64,000 nucleotides of DNA from Protopterus annectens (GCF_019279795.1 NC_056731.1:860018999-860082998); one strand, 5' to 3'. Counted from the first letter of the stretch, positions 35,531 through 49,300 are shown. Notes: a model not told the origin generated them from the letters alone. Numbers and translations: made by a program.

Positions 35531-37549
35531 CTCTGGTCTGCTTTTTGTTGATACTTCTGCTTGGTTATTAGTTTTTTTACTATCGGCTTGGAATTTTTTA
35601 TATTTGATCTTCATTGTCTTACTAAACTGCATGAAAATTCTTGAGGCTTAAGTGGAAAAGCCCAACTAATTTTTATAATTGTATTTATGCCTAGAAGCTG
35701 AGGAAAGTGCTGTTTTGCTAATTTCATAGAAACTTACAAAGCTATGTTTTTATGCAGTGGGCAGCTGTTAGTAGTAGACACTACTAACAGCCAAATTGCT
35801 GTAAAGCTTGTACCCAGAAGGAAAACTGCTGCAGATATGACTTGTTGGGACAGTGAATTTGTAATTAACTATGGCAGAAAGTTATGTGAAACCAGAGTGT
35901 TAGTACTGTGGCACAAAGTGCAGACTGCTGCTATCTTTCCCTATCTCTCTGAAAGAAGATTTCAAGGATGGGATGAGGTAGGTTGTAAGTGTTCACCTGT
36001 ACTTGGAAATAAGCGTTGGAGCAGAATTGCATTTTTGTAAAAAAGTTATGTAGTTTTGTTGCAACAGTCCATATTATGGGAATACTGCCTGAATTTTGAT
36101 TATGTTGATGAACTGAAGAATAAAAGCATATACTGAATTTCATTTTTAGACATACTGAATAAACGTTTTAATCCATGGATTTTTTTCAGATTTCTTTTAT
36201 AGCAGTCAGTGTATGCTCTTTTCCAATTAACATATTCATTTAAACTTTAGGCAAAAGTTTGCTGTAGGGAAATTTGAAATATTGCTAAGCATATGCTGCT
36301 TATAAGTGATGGTATGAGCTGTCATTATTCACTCAGCTTTAATTTACACAAGGTTTCCTCGTTACAATACAGGGTAAGGTACTTAACAGAAAAATATTGT
36401 GTTTATTAGTTACAACCCTTCAGAGTACATTTACTCCTTACAAACATATGGCATATTGCTAATATGAAGTGTTACTATAACAATATTATGATTCTAGTAT
36501 GTATTAACAGATGTGGAGCTTAACTTGAGTGAACAGTGCTCATTTTTTACTAGCTTCTTTTGGTAACTGCTACAGCCATCAGAATTATTTTGTCCCCTGG
36601 GAGTGCAGTTTGGGTTGCATATATTCAGTAGGTTGTCATTACACAGTTTACATCTGTACAGGGAAAGGTGCCATTAGACAGTTAGCTTGCTGACAGCTGC
36701 CTTGAGTCCATGATAAAACCATGGCATCAGTGACTACTCCTCATTGTCATCAGATTCCACGGTAAGTCTGTACAGACATATGTCATTGGTTACCACAATA
36801 ACCAGGTTACAGCAAAGAAAAATATTGCCAATTTTAACAATGGAATAAATAATGCTGCTCTGTGGCATAAAGAGATAAAGCCCTCACTATGCTGCAAGTG
36901 ACCAGACTTTGAAGAGCTGCATGGTTGCCTGTAGGAGCTGGTGAGGGAGGCTGAGAGTGAGTGGCCCCTGCAGGCTCACCCATCCTGCCCGGAGGTTAGT
37001 GGCTGTAGATCACCACATGAGTGACACATAGAGGGAGCACTGGTTGTCTACCCGGGGAGCTTGAGTCTATGGAGCCTGCACTGATGTGCAAGTTGGTGTG
37101 TGAGATGAGGGGAATTCAGTGTGCTCAGGCGTGCTTCACCTTAGAGAACAGCTATAGTGGAGCTCAAAAACAGATGCCACAGGGAAGGGAGGGCACTGAG
37201 GGTAGAGAGTAAGTCACCCCACAGGACCACCTGACTCTTGCTAAGACTGGGTGAGCTCACAGGGGTTTGCTTGGCAGGAATGAATGGACAGTAGGGCTGC
37301 CATCTCACCCAGGAAGCCCTGCTAGAAAGAATGGCCTGACTGGGTGCATGTAGTGGAGCCATCCACTAGGTCCTGTAAGGGGGGGAGAGATGACTAAAAA
37401 AGAAGGGCTAACTGAGTGTAGTTAAGCAGCACAGAAAAATAAATCAAGATAAATCAAACCAGGCTGCAAGACTATAAATGAGCATTATACTTTTCAGATG
37501 CTTTCCAGAGCTGCAGAAGTACTTACAATGTTTGCTTTCAGACTGGTAC

Positions 37550-37550
<1 letters not shown>
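35531..37550. other. No gene seen
   Basis: Contains a 98-codon plus frame at 35744-36040 and GC-richer sequence at 36900-37380. Neither resembles a known protein. Confidence 0.4.

Positions 37551-37599
<49 letters not shown>
37551..37599. repeat. (ATT)n microsatellite
   Basis: About 16 uninterrupted ATT triplets. Confidence 0.97.
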
Positions 37600-37601
<2 letters not shown>

Positions 37602-37829
37602 CATATCCTCAATAATTCAAGATGTCTTTAAATTTAGTTCACAACAAACAAGCATACTTTTTTTCTCACAGGGAGAAGATACATTACAGATTCTATGTAT
37701 TATGTAAGTAAAAACTCTTTCTTTGTCCCTTGGTTAACATTTCTTGTGTTCATTTTGTTCCATGAGACTATGTGCTACATCACATGTGTACTCTAGTAAA
37801 TAGTTTCATGTAAGCAGGATCAAGCATTT

Positions 37830-39018
37830 AATGTGTTTAGTGGTTAAAGAAAGTACCTGGTAACTGCTGAAGGTGATGTGGAAGGAAAAAATAGTGAACA
37901 GGTAAAAACCACACTTCACCACCACAACAACGTTAAAATTCCTTTAATAAAAATAATCCTTTAAAACTAAGAGCTTGCTGGTTTTGGAGACTGTTGGTTT
38001 AATAAAATAAAAAGCTGTTAGCTTTGAAAAACTTGTAACTTTGTAAGTAAGTAGTTATCCCTCACAACGATAAGCACTTTTCAGCTATGCCTTCTTCAGA
38101 TTGTAAGGGGAACAGAATTGCGTTTCCATTAATAACTTACTCTAAACCAGTCATTTCACTTCTTTCCAGTCAACGCCTCTACCTACTTAGTCATTCAAAA
38201 GGTTTTGGGTGTATATCTCAGTTGGTTTGGTCTACAGCCATTCATGTGTCAAAATCAAGGCACACCTTTATTCTGCCCTATCATAGGTCATCTTCCTTTC
38301 AAGATAGTTCACAGAGGCACTACAGCATTTAGGCCTGGTGGTTTATCGGCTCTTAAATTCACGATCCATTTTACCTCATTTAACTCCGTCCAGTTAGTAA
38401 TGTCCCCTTTTTCTTATTCCATATTATGTATATTCTATAACTTTAAAGTTAAAATAATGTGTCGGAAACTCCATGACATGGTTCGCTAACGCATTCCTCT
38501 GGTCCCTGTTGTGGAGTTAAATGAGGTGAAACGTATCGTGAATTTAAGAGCTGATAAACCACCAGGCCTAAATGCTGTAGTACTCCTGAGACCTGTCTTG
38601 AAAGGAAGGCGACCTATGATAGGGCAGAATAAAGCAGTGCCTTGATTTTGACACATGAATGGCTGTAGACCAAACCAATTGAGATATACACCCAAAACCC
38701 TTTGAATGACTAAGTAGGTAGAGGCGTTGACTGGAAAGAAGTGAAACGATTGGTTTAGAGTAAGTTATTAATGGAAATGCAGTTCTGTTCCCTTTACAAT
38801 CTGAAGAAGGCATATCGAAAGTGCTTATCATTGTGAGGGATAACTATTTACTTACAAAGTTACAAGTTTTTCAAAGCTAACAGTTTTTTATTTTATTCTA
38901 CCAACAGTCTCTTAAACCACTGAGCTCTTAGTTTTAAAGGATTATTTTTATTAAAGGAATTTTAATGTTGTCGTTGTGGTGAAGTGTGGTTTTACCTGTT
39001 CACAATGTGTTTAGTGGT
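37830..39018. mobile_element. Foldback insertion with 15-bp target duplication
   Basis: Two arms of about 500 bases (about 37893-38398 and 38511-39003) are inverted copies of each other with a few percent mismatch, around a 112-base centre. Exact AATGTGTTTAGTGGT copies at 37830-37844 and 39004-39018 bracket the insertion. The left arm carries 48 extra bases outside the inverted region. Each arm, read outward, has CTGAAGA...GAAA followed by TTTTTATTAAAGG, as in retroelement 3' ends. A 15-base duplication suggests target-primed insertion of an inverted dimer rather than a classic DNA transposon. Confidence 0.8.
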
Positions 39019-39467
39019 GGTGGGTTTAGCTGTATCATACTAAAAACCTATTCAGCCACGTCATATATCTGAAATGAATTCTCTTTCTTACACTACCTCT
39101 GGTGTATACTCTGAAGATTACTGTTTGAAAACTATTTGACATGTGTAGTAGTGTGCAACTACTTATTTATTTAAAACTGTAATCATGCTGAAAGTTGGCC
39201 TTGCCCCTTAGAGTTAGCTCCACCCATTAAGTTGTTCCCTTCAGCCCTGTCTTGTTTTGAAGTTAACTGCTACCCCTGGCCAGGCCATAGAGGTTTTTGT
39301 TGAAGGACCAATCAAAGATAATGTCCTCTCCCATGCCTCAGCTGCCTCAAACCTCAGGAAGTTGCATTCTCTACATGAGAGGAAGGCAGTAGTCCTGAGG
39401 TCTTGCTTGACTGTTCTACATTAGAGGCATCTGGGAGCTGTCTGTCTCTGTTCTCCCCAACTGTCAG

Positions 39468-39960
39468 CTTAAATTTCCATGAGTAATCATGGGTAGGTGG
39501 TTATTATCCAGAAAATACAAGATTCCATTCAAAGCATACTCCGTCACACTGTCGCCACCTTTGCCCAACATCCCAACCCCATCAGAAGAACTTTACAAGG
39601 CTGGAGGTATCCATCCATATATTAGAAAGAGTCATCCAAATGGTTCCATTAGACCAGGAAGGATTAAGATGTTCCAGGTTCTTTTTGGCACTTGGGGTCA
39701 TGAACAGCAGCTCTATGAGAGAGAATTAACCATAGTGAAAAAAGACCTAGAAGGAGAAACTGGAAATTATTCCTGGCAGTGGAATCCAACGACACCTACC
39801 AACAGAGATTTTGTTGCAGCAGTATAAGACTGAGTTAATTTTTGCTTGGAAGAACCTGCATTTAATTTTGTTTGTATGTTGTAAATTGCATTTTTATATG
39901 ACTAGTGGTGTCTGCTACTGCATTCTTCCACAATAATAAAAATAAAATATTGCCAGAAAT
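39468..39960 (+). CDS. Candidate small host gene, terminal exon, unrecognised 112-aa protein
   Basis: The open frame 39489-39827 encodes 112 residues and starts at an ATG with G at +4; an in-frame stop lies six bases upstream, so this is the natural start. Upstream, a pyrimidine-rich tract ending CCAACTGTCAG at 39467 looks like a splice acceptor. Downstream, 100-130 bases after the stop, AATAAA signals occur (about 39933-39950). The protein is basic at the N-terminus (MGRWLLSRKYK), has a proline-rich segment with PPLPNIPTPSEELYKAGG, and an IHPYIRKSHPNGSIRPGRI block that looks like a structured protein. There are no membrane segments and no transposon motif. I do not recognise the family. It may be a last exon or a processed retrocopy. 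Confidence 0.45.
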
Positions 39961-42010
39961 GGACCAGTTTCCTTGAAAATTGTACCACATGGTTGTCCAT
40001 CATATTTATTTAAAATGTTTTTTTTTTATTGTGGCTTTTTACCTTTACTGTCTGTGAATGAGCCCCATCCCGGGCAGTAGACCAAATTGTTTCTGTCTTT
40101 GCTAGTTGGAAGTCAGCTAGGAGGGGGGTTGTTATATATACAGTTATCAGGGAAAGTTTGCATTTTTCTTATTTTCTCTCCTGCTGCACCAACATATATA
40201 CTCCGCTAGACATTGGGGAGTGGCATACAATGCACTGTTCACGAAGCATGTCTCCTCACTTCCAGAAAGAACATGCCCCCTCCTCAGAGTATGAATTGTG
40301 GTCTGTACAGTCCCCTTCCAGGGAGATTGTATCACCCTCTACCATTAAGTGTACCTGAATCTCTCTTGCCCCCCAGAAGAGGTGGGCAGCCATGCCCCTT
40401 TACTCAGTCTCCCCCTTCTCTGCCTCTTTTAATGCTGGAGCCTTTAATCAAGTTGCCTAGGTCACAGTAAGAGCTCCATTCCTCTGCACCAAAGAGCTAG
40501 GCTATTTTATTTTAATTACTCATTTCTCTATTTACAGTTCTTGACCTCATATATTTTTCCAGACATGCCAAATCAAGGTTTTTAAGGAAGCATTTATTAC
40601 TTTCATATTTATATTTATTTACTGAGGTAATGCACTGATCAAAGCTGACCAGTTTCAGGCCTACCCATGTAGCAGAGCACAACAAAGTAAACAGAATACA
40701 TGTGAAGAGAAGTAACATAAATGCAAATTTAAGTATCATTAAAGTGGTACAGCATTACAGCTTAGAGTACATAATGCATAGGGTTAGCAGTGCAAATAAT
40801 GTTACAGAATAACACATTACAGACATAATTTCACTATAAAACATACATGCAGAGGCATTACATGTATATACTTAACAAGGAACCTGATTAAAAATGAATT
40901 TGTAACAATTCTAATGGTAATACACATAGTTACATTATCATGAGGATGTCACAATGGCAGTACAACAAACGGAGGAGAGAAGCACACCTGTTCAGCTCTT
41001 AAAACAGTCCAAAGTCCTGATAATGGTACCTTTTCATTATCAACCTCTTTGTTATAGCATATAGTTTTGAGTAGTAACACTGAAGGATGTAGCCAGGGGC
41101 AGATAAGAGTCTGCTATGTGAACAGTGTCTGGGGAAAGGCCAAGTACTGTACTTCATTGCTGAGAGAGACTCAAAAACATGACCATGGCCAAGAAATATG
41201 TGCATTTCATAGCTGAGCATTGTGGGTATGCTGAAGTGTACATGCTTGAAATCATTGTGACATAGCTGGGTTCCTTACATTATATGTGTAAAATTAATGG
41301 TGACTCCAGTGTTCCAAAAAGAGTCTGTCTGTAACAATATGATCTAGATAACAATGTTGTTAGCAGTTTAAGAAAAACTCCTAGTGAGTCACCTTCAGGA
41401 TAACAGCCCCTTTCCTCTCCTCTTCTCTGTTAGCATTAGACTATGCTAAGGTGGGGAAGAATGAATTGGCCAGTTCAAGGCATGTTTATATGATCATGGG
41501 GAGAAAGGGGAAACAAAAAAAAGTTAAAAGAGGAAGATTGTTTCCTTATTGCAGGAGTCTTTGAGTAGTGTAGAATAGGCTGCACTGTTGCACTATCATT
41601 GGTTCCACCCTCCCACCTTTGCTTCACCAGAGACTACCTTCCTTCCTTCTTTATTTTAACATATTACACTAAATAACAGAAGACTACTATTAATCAGTCT
41701 TGGGTGTCTTTTTTCAAAGGCCAGAGTTTCCAATGCTGCTGTCATTAACCTCTGTTGTCATTGTGATATTAAGTTGAGGACTGATCTTGCAAAGTGAGAT
41801 CAAAGGTCAGTTTGACAAAATACATGACTGTTGTATTAAGCAGAGTCCAAGCCATTTTCTTAGTATCAGTTCACTGTTTGATGTTATCTTGTTTGTTCAA
41901 CATCCACTCGGCTGGATTGTTTCGCATTCCGATTTGCCATTTTACTCAGGAGAATCAGTTTCTGATTTGCCATTTTACATAAGGGAATCAGTAATGTGTC
42001 AAACCATAAA
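39961..42010. other. No gene seen
   Basis: The block 41265-41350 recurs inverted at about 44283-44370 (shared GTGTAAAATTAATGGTGACT). Otherwise nothing recognised. Confidence 0.4.
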
Positions 42011-42054
42011 TAATGTGTAATAGATATCTTCCTCTATATCTGTATGTATGTGTA

Positions 42055-42068
42055 CATATATATTTATA

Positions 42069-42145
<77 letters not shown>
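42055..42145. repeat. (TA)n microsatellite
   Basis: About 36 TA repeats directly preceding a TIR element. Confidence 0.95.
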
Positions 42146-42148
<3 letters not shown>

Positions 42149-42151
42149 TAT

Positions 42152-42945
42152 GGTACTTGCGTATTATCGCAACCAGATTTTTCACACTCGCATACTTCCT
42201 AATGTTTCTCAGACAAGATGTGTGGTAACCTAAGCAGGGTTTGTTAAAGTCTTAACTACTGTTCTTGCCGATTGTTTTTCACATGTGAACAGGCAGAACG
42301 GCAGATTTCCCGTTCCCGTGGTGCATCCTTTCCCGACATCTAAACAGGACTGCTGCTTGTCAATGTTGGAATTCCTGAAACTTTAAATGTCATTACTTGT
42401 ACAGACTGTAATTTCTGATTCTTACTTTTGTTACATTTCTGTGCGAATCACTGACCATTTGCAACATCTGTTGGCAGTACTGTAACTGGGTGCTGTGAGT
42501 AAACAAGTTCACATTTACGAAAGTGTGTGTGCGTGGGAAGCGGGATAAAGTTCAACTCCCCAGTCACAGGAGTAAGGCAGGGGAGAAAAGCAGCAGTCCC
42601 TGAGGAATCAATGTCCCCTTACTGAGTACTTGTAGCAAGCACCTTTACTTCAGATGACTACTGGCCGTGAACAGTCAGACAGTGTATTATGCATTAAATT
42701 GCGCTTGCAATCAGCAAGGCAGGATTTGTGATGCAGTAGGGCACTGCGGATTTCACCGCAAAAGTGAAACACGCCAGGCAGGAGTCGAAAAATTGGCACT
42801 TATTCCTCTCCCTGCCTCCTAACCTGTGTGACACAGTAAAACTGACTTGTGTACACACCCCTTTCCAGGTTAATAAACCTTTTCTGTCAGAAACATTAAG
42901 AATTATGCGAGTGGGAAAAATCTGGTTGCGATAATACGCAAGTAC

Positions 42946-42946
<1 letters not shown>
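42152..42946. mobile_element. Non-autonomous TIR element, GGTACTTGCG family
   Basis: About 795 bases with inverted ends of about 65 bases. The left end is GGTACTTGCGTATTATCGCA and the right end is its inverse, with only a handful of differences through ATGTTTCT. No transposase frame. The terminus matches the TIR element at 13976-18779. TA arrays adjoin both ends. Confidence 0.85.
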
Positions 42947-42948
<2 letters not shown>

Positions 42949-43031
<83 letters not shown>

Positions 43032-43041
43032 TGTGTGTGTG
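42949..43041. repeat. (TA)n(GT)n microsatellite
   Basis: TA array to 43000 followed by GT repeats with two interruptions. Confidence 0.95.
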
Positions 43042-44040
43042 CGTATGTGTGTAGGAATAGATAGGTACATACATACAAATGTGTTTGTGCAATAAACACA
43101 ATATATTTGTTTGCATATGAGTGTGAGCATACTGTCACAATTCATGACACGCACATCTTACCTGCCAGGCTTTGCTGCTGAAGGCAATCTATGTAACTTT
43201 AATGCTTCAAGTCATGCTCATCATTGTTCTGTAAGTATGCCAAGCACAATTCTCTGTGTGAGGATAAATTTCCTTTTTTTCAGTTTCTTCACGATAAGAA
43301 GGTACTGCCTGGACATCCTAGGTAATATTGTGAAAGAAAAGTCTGTATGACAACTCAGAACACTGCAGTTCTGAATGAAGAACTAAAATGTGACCAATAA
43401 AACAGCTCTGTAATGATGAGTTTCTAACACTGAATCAGTCTATGCTGTGGTCAGTATTTTGCTTATTTCATTTACATTTTAGAGTGCTGTGTCTAGCCCA
43501 GTACAAAGTTAAATGTATCTTCTGTTATCTTAGACGTGAGGAACTGGGTGTTCTCAGATGAAAATGAAACCAGTTGTCTAGCTCCTCCTTTTCTGTGTTC
43601 AACATTCGGTCACAAAAAGTCTTGCATACAAACAAGATGTCTTAGGAGGAGTAGACCGTGTAAAATCAGTACATCAGCTGCAACTACATTGTGTTTCAGC
43701 ATAATTCACTTTAACAGCTCCCTTTGATGTTAGCAGCTTAACTCCAGCAGGCTTGCTGCTAGAGTTGTGATCTCATCTCCTCTCCTGGTTTCATATTGCA
43801 GAATATTAACAGCAGAGCATACTGATGGCTGAGGATTTGTACTGTAAGGAGAGATTTATATACAAATTGCGAGAGTAGTTACGTTTAAGTCTTCTTTTTA
43901 TTTAGACACTTATGTAATTGGTTTTATTTTTTAATCATTAATCACTTTAATAAAACTGAATTGAAGTAATATTAATCATTTTTGCTGTCACAGCAGCTGA
44001 TCGGCATGATGCCATTTCTAGGCTGTCAGTGGACTTAATA
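43042..44040. other. No gene seen
   Basis: Short chance frames only. Confidence 0.4.
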
Positions 44041-44047
44041 CCATTTA

Positions 44048-44370
44048 TTATGTGCATCTGATTACTGCATCAGTCTGCCCTTGTTCAGTGCTAATGAGGT
44101 GGGTTGCTCTCTTCCAGACTACCAACCTTACTTGCCACCTGCCTAGCCACAGGAACATGCATTTTTCTGTAATGCATACAGGTATGATATCTGCACTATG
44201 TTGTGCTAATGAATTCCAGACTGCCACCTGCACAGTTAAAACTTTTTTATGCAAATTACTTAAAACATGAAACATGAGATTTCATTTGCTCTACTGCTTC
44301 TAGATGACATTGTTAAAGACAGATTGCTTTTGCGTTGGAGTCACCATTAATTTTACACATTTTTACCAAG
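44048..44370 (-). pseudogene. Possible LINE C-terminal fragment
   Basis: The minus-strand frame 44048-44275 holds QVAVWNSLAQHSADIIPV, similar to the W-N-S-L-P helix near the C-terminus of many LINE ORF2 proteins. The segment upstream on the minus strand (44283-44370) recurs at 41265-41350. The evidence is limited to this helix, so the call is tentative. Confidence 0.3.
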
Positions 44371-44662
44371 GAACCACATCAATGCTCCTATTGACTGACT
44401 GGCCTCCTTTCCATTAACGTACATGTCTTGGTATATTGTGACAAAAGAATGAATTAAATATAAAAAAGACTTAAAAATGTATTTCCTAGTTAATCGATAT
44501 TATCTTGATGAACATAGTTTGCCAAAAGGGAAGAAAAAGATTGACATTTACAATTATGTATATTTCCTAAACTGGGTAAAAATTGCACAAAAAATGCACA
44601 CAGAGATTCTAGGAAAACACTCTAAGCTAAAATCAGTTTTGATTAATCATAATATATATATT

Positions 44663-44664
<2 letters not shown>

Positions 44665-44728
<64 letters not shown>
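44665..44728. repeat. (GT)n microsatellite
   Basis: About 32 GT repeats. Confidence 0.97.
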
Positions 44729-44733
<5 letters not shown>

Positions 44734-44734
44734 A

Positions 44735-45025
44735 TTTATTTATTCCTTTTGTTGACCATGTTAATCCCACTAGGCTAATAGCCTCTTTTCAGACGAGACC
44801 CAAGGTTGTATTTCTACTACTTGATGAAATTTGGCCAGGGCATTAGGGAACTCCCCCTTTTCTTTTCAAAAGGTGCCATTTAATGTTTTACATCCACCTG
44901 AGTTACCACCAACTCAAGCAGATGGAGCCACAGTTTAACATCTCATCCGAAGGATAAAGCTCGAGCCAAGGTTTATACTGCCAGGTGGCCAGCCCTGCCA
45001 TGCTACCGTGCATTTTTTTCCCAGA
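44735..45025 (-). mobile_element. Old interspersed repeat
   Basis: Starts (reading plus) with an ATTTATTTATT block and GACCATGTTAATCCCACTAG, resembling an inverted LINE tail of the 18.0-kb type. Further in, GTTTAACATCTCATCCGAAG matches a phrase I recall from a repeat widespread in fish genomes, and GGGCATTAGG nearby agrees. The exact family is not resolved. Confidence 0.4.
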
Positions 45026-45079
45026 GCAAGTAAACACTTGCCCAAAACCTCATGAAAACACACTGTAGTATCTGAAACC

Positions 45080-45585
<506 letters not shown>

Positions 45586-46199
45586 ACAAACAGATACACG
45601 CACACACACACAGACAAATATACACTAATGCTTGTGCCTCTCTTTCCCCTGACCCAAAGTCTAAACTGACCAGCTTGCCTTCATCCCCTCCACCCCATCC
45701 CAACTGGTGCTGCCAAACTGTACACACAATTATAGGAACAATTAACCATTTTTGGGGGGAGGGGAGGAGAGGAGTTGAAGGTGTCCTGACCCAGCATTAT
45801 CCACTGCTAGCGTCAGGGATCTTTGTTATGCTCTAATTTTCACGTGAGGGACAGGTGTGCAACAACATGAACATGTGCACAGGGGCATTGCCGCCCGTAA
45901 TGTATTAATACCATCTTTGCACACAGGCACTTGTGGGACACCGGTGTTGCTTTCTAAACTCTGCTAGAGATCAACTTGTTGCTTAAAAAGTCATGGCCTT
46001 CTCCGAGGTAAATGAGTTCACCACCAGCTACTTAAGCCTACTCACCATGCCACCACCCAGCTATCCAGGTCATTAGGTGATCCTGGCTCACCAACATTGC
46101 AGGTGGATGGCTTTGCACTAGTAGACCAGGTAATTTTGACAAAACTTTTCTGTAAAACTTTGTACTTTTTAACACTTTTTGATGTTCATTGGGAAATAT

Positions 46200-46351
46200 G
46201 GGCCAGATTCCAAAAGATTTGCTGTAAGTGTAAGCCTGCCCTGATTGTATGGCATGTCTGACAGGCTTACTATGGGAACCAGATTCCAAAATACCTGCTC
46301 TTAGTTTAAGTGGTCATCTACACTGAAATTAAGTCTTTTGGAATCGGGGCC
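46200..46351. mobile_element. Small MITE-like element
   Basis: About 152 bases. The left end GGGCCAGATTCCAAAAGAT and the right end (inverse reads GGCCCCGATTCCAAAAGAC) form a 19-base inverted repeat. A third CAGATTCCAAAAT copy lies inside at 46281. No coding capacity. Confidence 0.55.
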
Positions 46352-49300
46352 TGGGTGTCTGATTTTGTTTTCATTTGTTCTCTGCAGGATAATGTTTTCT
46401 TGAGGTGGTATATATCACAAGTATAGCTAGGGTGGGACAGAAAGAGCAGCCACCCCAAGCACAAAATGTTAGGCAGCCAGATCAGCGGATCTGTTTATTT
46501 TGTTTGTTTTTTCAAATTTTTATTCCTCACATAAATGAAGGGTCAGGTAATAGAGTATGAGGAGATTAGGGACCTGGTCCTCCTCCTTAGGAGAGCCAGA
46601 TTGGAGAAATTTTTTTGCTCTTCAGTATAGCATTGAGGACTGCAATGTCAGGGAGGGGCACCAGACACCAAATGAGACAGCCATGTCTCTGTTATAAATA
46701 CAAGCAAATTTTAATTTTCATATTATAATTGCACTAGAAAAGAAGAACTTACTGCACATGGCATAGAGATATCTTTTGCCAGCAAAATAAGGATCCATAC
46801 TGACAATGCTACTCATAAGCATAAATAATGAATGATTTAGGATATCAAAAATAAATGGCAAGAGGACATTTATGCCTTTGTAGACAAACATGATATGCAG
46901 AGCCTCTTCCAGTCATGAGCGCCACTTGTTTACAGGATAGCCTGATAATCTTAAGGAGAAACAAAACCATTCAAGATGGCTGAAAAGAAGACATTAATGT
47001 AACTCATTTGAGAGCCATTAACAGAGTTCATTATTGAATCTGTCCTTTAACACTGGAGTACAGAATCTTTCACTGACCGTCTTACCACCAAATATATAAG
47101 ATGTGATGTAAAGCAGACCAAGAACAGCACAAACATGGAACAAATCAACATAATGGCTGAAGTCTGCAATATATTGGTGAGGAACTGGTACTAAGTCTTC
47201 ACCAACTCATCTTTTAGTTCTGGCATATTTAGGAGGTTTGTGAGGATTTTAGCAACTCTAGCATTGATGCCACTTTTAATAAATGGGGCAGGTCAGTATA
47301 TGTATGCTATATATAATTTTATTGCCGTGTTCCCTACTGCAGGGAGAAAAAAAATCATCCCTGTTTCTCAGAACTATCCCTATTCCATTGACAATGAAGT
47401 CCTGCCTTAATCTCAAGAGCAGAGTTGCATCATTTTGAAGGACAGATGACATGATTTTTATTGCAAGTTAGCTTCAAGAAAAGCATCGGAAATAGCACCA
47501 GGACTCGTAATAGAGTTTTCACTGGTGGAAGTTTGTGCCTGGAGATGCTGCTTTTTCACCTTTGGATGGAGACCAGGGGGGATGTACAACAAGGAGAGGG
47601 ATGGATGCCTTTGCTGTTTGAATGAAAGCATGCATGCATCACTGTACACCTTAGTCCTCATGATAGTAGGGGTAAGTCACAAAAGTACAGCTGACTTCAG
47701 AGTGACAGGATACCCACAGTCAACTGTTCTTCTTTACTGGGGTGATGCAGACACACTGAAGTTCACTGTATGGACATGGGAACCAAGGAGTTTGGAGTTA
47801 TGTGGCATGTGGTTAAGAAGAGCTCTGAAGACCTGCTCCATGATGGAAGAATAAAACCTGATTATGATGATTATGATGCAGGCAGCCTGAGTTCAACTGG
47901 CATCTAAGGTGCATGTAGGATCTGGCAGCAGAGGAGGGGAGTAATCGGCTCATCCATCCCAGGGCTCTGAATCACCACTTGGGAGACACCTAGCAGGAGC
48001 AGTAGGTCTTGCACCAATGAAGCACAATTCTGTAAGAATGCACTACCAGTGTTCATAGGCACATAGTCCAGAAAGTGTGGAGAGGCACATTAAGTAGGCA
48101 TGCTCTCTTCTTAAACCAAGAACATGCACGTAATGGAACTGAAAGCTGAATGCAGAGGCAGCCAGTTCAAGGATCGGAGTCCTTGACAGGAAGATCAAAG
48201 TTTGTTTTGCCTAATACTTGTAAATATGATTAAGCACTGTAAGTGAGGCATCTCTCTCTTCCTAATTTCTTATGCACCTAGGAGTGAAAAGTTATTCTTT
48301 AAGCGCCTGTTTTAACAGCAACTACAGCCACCTAGTTCCTCTGTCGGTCGGTCAGACCCATATACACAAACAAACATACTTATCTTTATGACTACATTAC
48401 CAAGTTACAGTTATAACTTATGGGTAAATCACACATTCTCTCTGAATAAGATAAAAGTGTTTTTTTTTTAGCTTTTGGCATGTTTATTTCACCTAAATTT
48501 TAACTGCCAAGGCACTGCATGCATAGATCTCAACACTCATGCTTCTTAATGTGTCTGCTAGACGGTTGTGTGGCTCTTTCTTCATTTCTTTTGCACTGAG
48601 GTGATGACAACACATTTATTATAAATGCACAGCTGTGTGATCCTGCAATATTTGGTATAATTTTTAGAATGTATTTTCCTTTTATATCAGTCTAGTTCAT
48701 TGAAGCCGAACAGTTGAGACTATCCGAATGTACTGCTTAGTGAAGAGCTCTTTATTTTATTTTTCTTTGGAAGAGTGCATATATTTTATAACTACATTTT
48801 CCTGTTTTCTTTATCAATGTTGTGTATTATTACCATCTTTTTCTGCATATTTACCAATTCATTGTTTTGTATTGCATACTGGGCTGGCCTTTAAGTCAGC
48901 CTTTGTGCATCAGCATCTACCCTGGTCAACAAATTGAACTCAGTAATAAAAAGCATAGTACTAATACCAATATGGTATACGTGGTCATGAATCAGGGATA
49001 GCTAAAGTAATATACTTACAAGGAAAGTATTCTCTTATTTAACCTATATTCTGCTGTGCTTCATATGGGCATGCCTTATACTTTTCTGGAAGTATAATTT
49101 AATATATAATGTATTTTTGACGTATTTATTTCAAACAGTGTCATACATTACTCAGTATTTCAATCCTTTACCTGAGAGATAGATTCTTGACATGTTGCAT
49201 TGCTGTTATAATCACCTGTTACTGGTATGCTTACAGCACAACTGTTTTTTATGAAAGCTGCCATGTATTCACAGTTAAGGCCAAGACAAATATATCAGGC

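Noticed and set aside
38087..38332. Host coding exon
   Set aside because: The same frame occurs on the opposite strand in the other arm of the foldback; it is repeat sequence outside any recognised ORF.
47525..47854. Small protein gene
   Set aside because: No family resemblance, no splice or polyadenylation context; length is within chance for this composition.
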